Source: Brachionus plicatilis
Lineage: Eukaryota; Rotifera; Eurotatoria; Ploima; Brachionidae
Assembly (NCBI GenBank): GCA_010279815.1
Contig: QEOQ01000552.1
Span: forward strand, 481,721-496,045
Direction: 5' to 3'
DNA length: 14,325 nt
The notes beneath the pieces are model-generated. The model was not told the DNA's origin. It did no database searches and was given only the letters and a program-made list of their open reading frames with translations. Positions 1 to 7,370 of this stretch are shown one piece after another; within the stretch, counting starts at the first letter, position 1; each line of letters opens with the position of its first letter. The translations under genes and the position numbers were made by a program.

Positions 1-702
1 ATATTTTACAAAAATTATTTTGTATTGACTTGTTTCAAAAACTTATTTTTATTTGTTCTAAAAACACTGTATTACCTTTCAAATGAGTGTTTTCAAAATA
101 TTGTCTTTTTTTTAAGAATTTAACTACTCTAGCTTATCCAACATTTATGAAATAAATATAAAAAAGCAAAATTTTATTCAAATAAATAAATTTAGCTGTG
201 CTTTTTGTTTCTTATTATTTACTTTTTAATTTTACTAAATGTTGAAAAAATGGTATTCTGAATTTCAAGTACAAAATGAACAAAAATTTTTCTTTTTTCG
301 TTAAATTAAAATTAAATATAATAAAATTTATTTAAAAAAATACTGCAATATAGTGCAACATACTTTGTTGCACTTTTTACCTAAAATAAATTCTTCATTT
401 CCTTAATTTTTAGCGAATCAAATCATTAATCAATTTAAATCTTATTGATGTTTTATTTATTGTCCTATTTTAACCTTAAAAAATATTATAGGTAAAAAAG
501 GTGCAACAAAGTTTGTTGCACTATATTGCAGTATTTTTTTAAATAAATTTTATTATATTTAATCTTAAATTACCAAAAAGGGAAGAATTTTTGTTCATTT
601 TGTACTTGAAATTCACAATACTTGAAAAATATTCATTTAAAAAATATTAAAACAAGTAGAATTATGTCTAAATTTGGCTGATATTTTTCAACATCAATTT
701 AC
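1..702 (-). other. Start of the intron inside C2B, running off the window edge
   Basis: It follows the GT donor at 702-701. I searched it for a minus-strand exon starting with the completion of DPYVK and saw none, so the next exon should lie to the left of base 1. It is AT-rich and contains the foldback element at 252-622. The remaining sequence (1-240 and 640-700) holds only A/T runs. Confidence 0.75.
252..622. mobile_element. MITE-like foldback element, about 370 bp
   Basis: Two long inverted arms (about 252-387 and 484-622) are nearly identical, with a perfect 50-base match between 311-360 and the reverse complement of 514-563. Around 100 bases of AT-rich spacer separate them. The outer ends are GGTATTCTGAATTTCAAG on the left and the complement of AGTATTGTGAATTTCAAG on the right. 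Each arm's inner part carries TTGTTGCAC/GTGCAACA. Flanks GAAAAAAT (244-251) and TGAAAAAT (623-630) may be a decayed 8-base target duplication. No coding capacity is seen, so it would be a non-autonomous element. It lies in the C2B intron of the synaptotagmin gene. Confidence 0.8.
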
Positions 703-823
703 CTGATTTTCCATTTATATCCATTGATTTTAAGTTAAATGCCTTTACGATTGTTACTGTCAATCGACCAGCTGCCGGCAGATAACACAATGTTAAAGTT
801 AATTCACCCAGCTCTAAATCATC
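703..823 (-). CDS. Same synaptotagmin gene, next exon: start of C2B domain
   Basis: This 121-base minus-strand exon was found by its higher GC content and motif; it is too short to stand out as an open frame. It begins after acceptor TTTTTTTTCAAAG| (AG at 825-824) and ends at donor TCAG|GTAAAT (GT at 702-701). It enters in phase 0, matching the phase-0 donor of the large exon, and leaves in phase 1. It encodes 40 residues (446-485 of the joined protein), including LGELTLTLCYLP, AAGRLTVTIVKA and NLKSMDINGKS. This is the hallmark first half of a synaptotagmin C2B domain (family pattern LGE..FSLCYLPTAGRLTV..IKA.NLK.MD..G.SDPYVK). D480 in 'SMD' is the first Ca2+ ligand of loop 1 and is kept. The last exon base G should start the Asp codon of the expected DPYVK, completed by the next exon outside the window. 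The polybasic strand, loop 3 and C-terminal W-H-x-L region are not seen. Confidence 0.92.
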
Positions 824-3097
824 CTTTGAAAAAAAAGTTATTAAGGATACTTTTTGACAATTGAAATTTATTTTATTTAATAATTATCATATTTTTTGTA
901 TTATTTATAAAAATCAAAAATTCAAATTTTTTATAATAAAAAATATTTTTATTTTAAAAAGCGGAGACTTTTTGAATAAATTGATCAATTAGTAGGATTT
1001 GAAGTTCATTTTCTGGAGAAGAGCAAATTAATCGAAATTTGATTTGATTAATATTTTTTACACATAAAAATAAAATTAAAATTCGAAAATTTTCAATTAT
1101 TGATTTTATAACAGCTAAAATTTCTAAAAATTTTTAATGAATTCTAAAAATAAAGTTTCAAAAACAATGAAGGCTGTTCTAAACTTTAATGTCTCCTAAG
1201 TAATCAAATATTTGTAAAATTAAAAAATAAAAATTATGCCCTAAATGATCTTTCAACTAAATTTTTAATTATCAATCAATAATGACTAAAATTTAAAATC
1301 AATTATTCTATTAAACTCATGAAAATTATTTTATCAAAAAAACTCTAAGCTTCGGCTATTAAGCTAATAAAAAATAATTAAAATTGGCTTTTTATCCTAA
1401 TTTGAATAGTTTTTAAATTAAATTTTGATTATCATGATTAAATATCTCTTTGAATTTAATAAAATTGAATATCTGTAATCTGTATTTTCTGAATACTTTA
1501 ATTTTTTTCAGTCAAACTTTTTCATAACCTTTCAAAAATCGTTTAAAATTACTGAATACTTATACACTCATAGGCTTTAAAATTCGTTTTAATTGGCATT
1601 GTGAAATTTCATACCAAACTTCCAATACACAAATAAAAAAATTCTATAACTTTTGTTCTAAGTGTCAAAAACTTGTTCTGTAAATGAAACAAATGTTGTT
1701 TCACCTTCTGTGGAAGTCTGCAAAATCTGTGCAAATTAATTCCGTTTTATTTTTAAATCTTTTAAATTGGATGCAATTTTGCAGACTTCCACAGAAGGTG
1801 AAACAACACAATGCTGTTTTAATTCAATAAGGAAATATTGCGAAAAGATTATCCAAAAATGAACAGTCGTCAAGTTTTTTTTTAAATCTCTATTTTAAAT
1901 GCAAAATAGAAATAAATCAAATGACATGTATAACATTCACGAAAAAAAAGGATTATTTTGAATGTCTTAAAATTTTATTTAATTTTCTATGTGTACAGAT
2001 GCGTTTTGTTTTTTATTTAGAAAAAAATTTTTGTGGAAATTATTATCTAATAATTATAAATTTATTTTCTAATATTTATTGTTAGAGAATTAAAATGCTA
2101 TGATTTTTTTTTTTAATTTCTGATTTTTGCTTTAAAAAATCTAATTAAAAGCTTATTTTAATTTTTTCCTACTTATTTTAACTAAATTTTGTAATTCTAT
2201 TAGTGATGGGTAAAAGATTTAGTAAAATCTTATATTAAATAAAAAAAAGTTTTATTAAACTAAAGAATTGGCGAAAGTAATCTAAACACCTTTTTTTCTT
2301 CTCTTTTTCATGAGCATACAAACATTTTAAACCTATAGAATCTGTGATGCTTTATTTTAAACTTTTTTTTGAATTACTGGAAATTTTAATTTTTTGAATT
2401 TATTATTATATTTTATTTTTTCAAATTTAAAACAATTAATGTTCGATTAAAGCTAAATAAAAAAATCAAACGAGGATAAAATTTTTCAAAAAAATTAATC
2501 AATTCATCCATCGAATTTATAATACTGATTTTTTTCAGACATTTATCTAAAATACTTGATAAAATAATTTAATTACTTTTTTTTTTGGAATATTGTCAAG
2601 ATCTTAGTTTTATTAGAAAAAGCAAATTAAGATTTTTATTTAGAATAAATTCTTGGGAAATTTTAAACTTAAAAAAACCTAAATAATTAATAAGCTGAGA
2701 AATGAGACCAGCTTGAGTGCATTGAAAATATTCGAAACATTGATTTGGAAAATTAAGTGAAATTTGAATTTTTAATTATTTTGGTTAAATGAAGAAAAAT
2801 CATTATCCCGAAATGATGTAATAAAGATTTTTATGTTCTGGTCCCAAATGAAATTAGCTTTTGTTCATGCGAACTTTTGCTTATTTTTTAAACTGAAAGA
2901 GCTTTAGATATTTACAAATAAAAATTTATATTAAAATATTTTCAAAATCCTATCCAGCCCAAATTAAGACCTTCTTGAGCGCTAATTAATGGGCTCTTAA
3001 AAGTTCAAATAAATATAATAATTAATTTTGAAAAATAGAAAGATCGAAATTAAAATAATCGATAACTTATATTGATTTTTTCAAAAATTAAAATTAC
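824..3097 (-). other. Intron between C2A and C2B exons
   Basis: A phase-0 intron of 2,274 bases with a good donor (AG|GTAATT) and a pyrimidine-rich acceptor. It lies in the short linker between the two C2 domains. It is AT-rich with no open frame that I could support. It contains a foldback element at 1595-1815 and a small hairpin at 2956-2995 (AGCCCA...TGGGCT) near the donor. If the intron were retained, translation would run 15 residues past E445 and stop at 3052-3050, giving a C2A-only protein. Confidence 0.88.
1595..1815. mobile_element. MITE-like foldback element with 9-bp direct repeats at its edges
   Basis: The ends are GGCATTGTG (1595-1603) and the complement of AGCATTGTG (1807-1815). 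The exact 9-mer GTTTTAATT lies directly outside both ends (1586-1594 and 1816-1824), as a target-site duplication of 8-9 bases would. Inside is a perfect 33-base inverted repeat (1694-1726 and 1776-1808) around a 49-base loop. The right arm touches the right end, whereas the left arm starts about 98 bases in, so the element is asymmetric. There is no open frame. An 8-9 base duplication fits hAT-type transposition. It lies in the intron between the C2A and C2B exons. Confidence 0.78.
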
Positions 3098-4432
3098 CTC
3101 TGCAAGCGGCAAAAGATTTTTGACAATTTCCACATCGGAAGTTTGTAGATCTTTGATCAAATTTAGATCTGAAATTCTTACTGAGCCTATTAACTCATGT
3201 CTGGAAAAGCGTCCAAATTCCAACAGAGTCAAGTGCAGTGTTCTACTGTTCAACTCCTCGTATGGTAATTGAAAATAAAATGTTTCCTCGAAAACAGGCT
3301 GCAAAGTTTTTCTCTGTATTTTTGTTTGGTACTTTTTCTTCTTATCAGGCAGCATAATCACTTTGACATAAGTGTCTGGCTTGCTTAAATTTGGCGAGTT
3401 TGGCTGCGACCTGGAATTTGACGACACGGCCAAAGAGCTGAAATTGTTGGACGCCAAATTCGCCTTTGCATTCGGATATATCTCCACTTTGTTTATAGTC
3501 ACTGAAAATGAGCGAATTTCTTCGTTGTATCGCATGGTCAAATGTATTTTGCCCTTGGATATAACTTGATTGGTTTCGATTCCTGCCGAGCTGTATTTTG
3601 TGTACAAATGAGGCTCGATCTTTCCAAGATCATTCTCAATGCGATATCTGACCACTTTGACATTCAGGCCCGGAATTTCGACAGTTTGTGAGTTAATTTT
3701 CTGGAAAGGCTTCAATGGAAAGCTGCTTGTTAGGTCTGTTGATTGTCTGATCAAAGTTCTGGACGAGTTGGTCTTTTTTGGCTCATAATTTGCCACTTGT
3801 TCTTCATTGATTGAATTCGACTGATGCAAATGGCTGTGATTTGCATTGGTGTTGAATTCGGCCGATTTCTGCGATATGGAACTTGAGGACGAGAGAGAAA
3901 AATCGTTTGTGGAACCGCACGAGTCTGTGGATTTATTAATCTGAAAATTTGGAGATTGTAAATGAGTGGTACCAGTGTTGTTCGCGTTCGAAACCATTGA
4001 CTGCTTCTTTCCTCTAAAGCTTTGTTTACAGCTGGCAGAAGTGGACGAAATACTTGAGTTTCCATCCATTGGGCTACACGACATGTTCGAGTTAAAATTG
4101 ATTGCTGAATCTTCCAGTTCAGAGCTGTAGTTTGTGGAAAGCTTTCGGGGATTCCCGTTCGAGTTCACTGAGCTTGTGGGAGCGATTTGTTTGCCCTCTT
4201 GAAAAGGCTCAGTGTCAGCTTTGGCGTTTGCTGTCGAAATGGGCAATGGTTCGGACGTGGCACAATCCGATGGAGACAACAAGTTGGTGTTTAGTTGTTG
4301 TATTTTTTCTATTTTTTCACTTATGTCAAGCGATTGGCGAAATTTGTCCATCCATTCGAAGGCAGCTTTGCCAGAGTTGTTGAATGTGTTCAGCTTTTCG
4401 CCGATCTTGTTCTCAAAGATTTGTTTGAACAT
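3098..4432 (-). CDS. Synaptotagmin-family protein, exon with N-terminal region and C2A domain (partial gene)
   Basis: Minus-strand exon of 445 codons from the ATG at 4432-4430 to a splice donor GAG|GTAATT (last exon base 3098). Residues 1-50 are mixed and partly amphipathic. Residues about 50-250 are a low-complexity Ser/Asn/Thr-rich linker with basic Ser sites (R96-S99, K142-S145). Residues about 292-440 are a C2 domain, with GKIHLTMRY as first strand, the motif PDTYVKV (352-358), LPDKKKK (361-367), RKTLQPVFEETF (374-385), PYEEL and FSRHELIG (409-416). These motifs are those of synaptotagmin C2A, closest by eye to the Syt3/6/9/10 group; Syt17-like is an alternative. The family binds phospholipid and SNAREs in vesicle exocytosis. 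Ca2+ ligands are mostly lost: E405, G407 and E413 replace the loop-3 aspartates. About 30 Ser/Asn-rich residues (321-351) are inserted in loop 1. No transmembrane segment is present. The ATG has A at -3. A stop lies in frame three codons before the TTG at 4438, so this may be a first coding exon, but an upstream exon spliced at 4438 or 4444 is possible. Confidence 0.9.
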
Positions 4433-4444
4433 AGTCAACTGGAG

Positions 4445-6100
4445 CTAATTTTCTCTAAGCTTATTTAGTTCGGAACAAATTATAAGTAAATAAATCTTAA
4501 ATTTTATTGATTTTCTTATTATTTATTTTAAAAATAATTCCGATTGTTTAAGTTCTCTTCAAAGTTGATTTTTCCGAATAGCAAAAAATAATTTTTTTGA
4601 GAGAATCTTAAAAAAACATAAATTTATTGTTTTAATTTTTCTAAGTATAAAAAATATAAACTGAGAAAAAATGCTGCATAGAGTTGAGTTGCTTTAAGCC
4701 TTGAATTAAGGATAATTAAACCCCAATTCACAGTCTTGAAGCTTTTTGTTCGGGATTTTTCTGTGAAAATTGCTAGCTTAATCGATAGAACTTGTCCAAC
4801 AAAAATGTCATTTTCATTAATGAAATTCATTTGGCACAAGTCTATTATTAAATTTTCGTTAAACATGATTTCAATATTTTGGTAGATTATATAAGAAAAA
4901 CAGGATATCCGCGAGTATTACGAAAAAATTCATGAAGAAATATAATCTAAATGCACACTGAAAAATAATTCTGAAAGCTTATAAATATTGAATTTAAAAT
5001 TAATCTAGATGCTTTTGGTAAATAAATTTGTTATAAAATCCTGGAAGTGAAAATATTTAGACCCAAAACGGAATGAATTGTTATTAAGATAATGTTTTAT
5101 CCCGTCGCAAACATTTAAATACTCAATCAATTTTTTTAAGATTTCTCTAGTTGAAAAATATAATGTATTGCTTTTTTTAAGTGGATTTAAAATCATTATT
5201 TTGACTTTTTAAGGAGGTGGTGAAGTTGGGAGAAAATTTTCCAAAATAATTTTTTTAATAAATAATTTTTGACCACAATAAATTTTAACTTAATAATAAA
5301 ATTATTGAAAGATGTTTAAAATTTTAAATAGATCCATTATTCAAATTTTCATCATTTTCATTCCATTATTTAAAATGTTCTGCTTTAAATTTTTAAAGGA
5401 TTTTCACCAGATCATTTAGGAATTAAGATTCGTTAACTTTTCTCAAAGATTTTACCAACCTTACTTGACGTATGGCAAATATATAAATGAATGTTATAAT
5501 TTTTTATCCTCGTCAGAATTGCCGTAAATTGAAAATAAATAATGATGATAATAATTTTTTCATTTTATCAATCTTAAAGCTATTAGCTTAATTATTTACG
5601 AATATTTATAGCATTTACTTTAAAAATTACTTGTTTAATCTTTCAGGCTTTATTTTCATAGATATTCACTAAAATTTATTAATCAAAAAAATTTTGCCAA
5701 TTAACGTATAAGTTTGTTTTTAAATTTTGTTTTATTCTCTTGTTTTACAGCAAAAAAAATTATTTTAATCAAAAGTATAATTAAATATATTTGTGAGTAA
5801 AAGATTTTTAATTTTTTACTGCGTTTTTCTTTCGTATTATGAAAATCTCAGCCAGTTTGGTTTTCGTAGTCAAAATACATTAAAATAAAAGTTTAATAAT
5901 ATAATATAATATCAAAATTTTTCTTATAGCTCAGAAAAAGGACTTAGTATATATTCTAGCCCTTTAAATTTTCGTATACATATTTATTAATCAAAAACAT
6001 TCTAATCATTAAAGGCCAAACTACGTCTCAAATTTTTAAAATTCAAAATAATTCATTTTTTTTAATTTGATTTTATTTTAATTATTGTGTTACTTAACAC
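4445..6100. other. AT-rich DNA upstream of the large exon, no recognised gene
   Basis: This is the 5' side of the synaptotagmin exon on the minus strand. It would hold either the promoter and 5' UTR or an upstream intron. The bases just before the ATG (GAGAAAATTAGCTCCAG|TTGACTATG) contain two possible acceptor AGs but a poor pyrimidine tract, so neither choice is decided. An 80-codon minus-strand open frame at 4624-4866 is described separately. Confidence 0.6.
4624..4866 (-). other. Unassigned 80-codon open frame, weak exon candidate
   Basis: Minus-strand frame starting MFNENLIIDLCQ and ending near AAFFLSLYFLYLEKLKQ. It resembles no family I know. Its local GC is somewhat above the surrounding DNA, and it lies about 200 bases upstream of the synaptotagmin exon on the same strand. 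Its C-terminal stretch is hydrophobic (about 12 residues), which is short for a membrane span. At this base composition about one open frame of this length is expected by chance in a window this size, and no strong donor is visible, so it is probably not coding. Confidence 0.15.
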
Positions 6101-6247
6101 TCAAAAGACCGGCGTTGTAAATTTTACACTTTTTCCAAAAATTCAAATAACGGTGTTTTAAATATTCTGCTTTTCATGTTGCAGACTTTTATGGAAAGAA
6201 TGCAACATTTAAAAAAAAGTTTTTGTCAAAAATAGCCGGTCCTTTGA
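6101..6247. mobile_element. Short foldback element with ACCGGC ends, about 147 bp
   Basis: The ends are TCAAAAGACCGGC (6101-6113) and, inverted at 6235-6247, TCAAAGGACCGGC, which agree at 12 of 13 positions. A smaller hairpin lies within, ATGTTGCA (6176-6183) with TGCAACAT (6201-6208). The CCGG stands out in this AT-rich DNA. No clear target duplication was found. The termini differ from the other three foldbacks, so it is a separate family, probably a MITE. It has no coding capacity. Confidence 0.55.
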
Positions 6248-7063
6248 AAATTAAATAAATAAAAAAGAATTAATTTACAAATTTTTAATGACCTTTTTAT
6301 TCCGTTAAAAAGTTAATGACTAAATCTATTTTAATTTTGTAAAGGATACTTAGAGGAATTGATATACAGTTCAAGCATCATTGTAATTAAAATTTGACAT
6401 TTTTGATCATATATTCTATTGTTTCCAATAATGGAAAGGACACCTATATGTTTTCAAAAATTTCAAATTAAAATAAAAAAGGTTAAGTTGGAAATAATTT
6501 AAATTGAAATTAATTCCATTTCAAATAAAAAAACATAAAAAATCTGAATTTTAACAAAAGACTTAAAAAAAGGAATTAAATTTTTTCATTTTTAAAAATA
6601 TACATTGCTTTTTTGGTGCTAAAAGAAATAGCAATATTTAAAATTATTATATCTAAAAATATTGGCATCAAAAAAAAACGATCAATCGTCTAACGTAAAT
6701 TTAATTATTTAAATTCGATAGTGTGAATTTTGAGGCAACTTGTGGCTTCATAAAAAATTCTAAATTAAGTGAATTTATTTAAAAGGATATTTGGCACTTT
6801 TGAAATCAATTTTTCACTATTTATCCTGTGATAACTGTAAGAAGATGAATAAGAATCGTGAATGCTTAACTGTTTTCTAAATATCACAGCACATTAAATG
6901 AATTATTTAGATTTATTAATGCCTACTATTTAATTCAGCAACTAATAATAATTATCTAGTATCTAATTTTGATAATATCAAATTTAATTTATTGGCGATA
7001 TCAATATCTAAATTACTTGATAAGTATTCTATTTTATACATTGAGTTTCAAATAAAAAAATAA
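6248..7063. other. AT-rich non-coding stretch
   Basis: No open frame, RNA gene or sizeable repeat that I can support. Several small AT palindromes such as GATAATATC and GATATC occur around 6970-7000. Confidence 0.5.
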
Positions 7064-7177
7064 ATGAATAATAATAAACATCATCATCATCGATTCATGG
7101 AGTTCAAATTCCACGATAAATCAATCCAACCAAGTCTCAACTTCACAAGAATAAGAATCGAATATACCTCCTGGTAA
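7064..7177 (+). other. Unassigned 37-codon open frame with a (CAT)n run
   Basis: A plus-strand frame from ATG 7064 to TAA 7175-7177 encodes MNNNKHHHHRFMEF... ending IEYTSW. It is GC-richer than its surroundings, begins with a short AAT/CAT microsatellite and ends at CTG|GTAATT, which would serve as a splice donor. The protein is not recognised. It could be an exon on the strand opposite the synaptotagmin gene, or chance. Confidence 0.12.
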
Positions 7178-7237
7178 TTTCAGAATTGTTATTATTTCAT
7201 TGTCAAATGAAAATACCAATAAAAACCAATAAAAGTA

Positions 7238-7318
7238 AGACCACCTCAAAATCGTTTTAAAGTAAATGAAGAAATGTTTTAAAAATTAAATAAATTAAAC
7301 TCTTTTAGAAGGTGGTTT
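7238..7318. repeat. Short imperfect foldback
   Basis: AGACCACCT at the left end pairs with AGGTGGTTT at the right end. The inner parts pair only imperfectly over about 30 bases. It may be a worn small MITE or a chance hairpin. Confidence 0.3.
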
Positions 7319-7336
7319 AATTTTTTTTCAATTTAT

Positions 7337-7370
7337 TATTTTTTATTTTTTACTTTTTTATTTTTTATTT
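7337..7370. repeat. T-rich short tandem repeat, unit about TTTTTTA
   Basis: Roughly five successive T runs, each interrupted by a single A or AC, give a simple low-complexity tandem repeat directly after the 7238-7318 foldback. Confidence 0.5.

Noticed and set aside
3050..3097. Reading frame of the large exon continues 15 codons to a stop, as if the protein ended after C2A
   Set aside because: The composition turns AT-rich exactly at a good GT donor, and an in-phase C2B exon follows at 823-703, so this is intron read-through.
3072..4448. Several open frames of 65-104 codons on the plus strand and in another minus frame across the large exon
   Set aside because: They overlap the synaptotagmin exon and encode nothing recognisable; they are shadows of its GC-richer, stop-poor sequence.
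5005..5196. 63-codon minus-strand open frame
   Set aside because: Its AT-rich, Lys/Asn/Phe/Ile-rich composition is like the background, it has no known motif, and a frame of this length is expected by chance here.
5465..5565. Minus-strand Ile-rich hydrophobic stretch before a GTAAGG donor-like site, considered as the missing transmembrane exon
   Set aside because: The run of Ile comes from an ATT/ATC microsatellite and there is no clear acceptor, so it is not enough to call an exon.
7076..7092. (CAT)n run considered as a notable microsatellite
   Set aside because: Only about four units, too short to mean anything.
7090..7170. Minus-strand frame after TTACCAG (EVYSILILVKLRLGWIDLSW...), considered as an exon
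   Set aside because: No usable donor occurs before the in-frame stop, and the acceptor lacks a pyrimidine tract.
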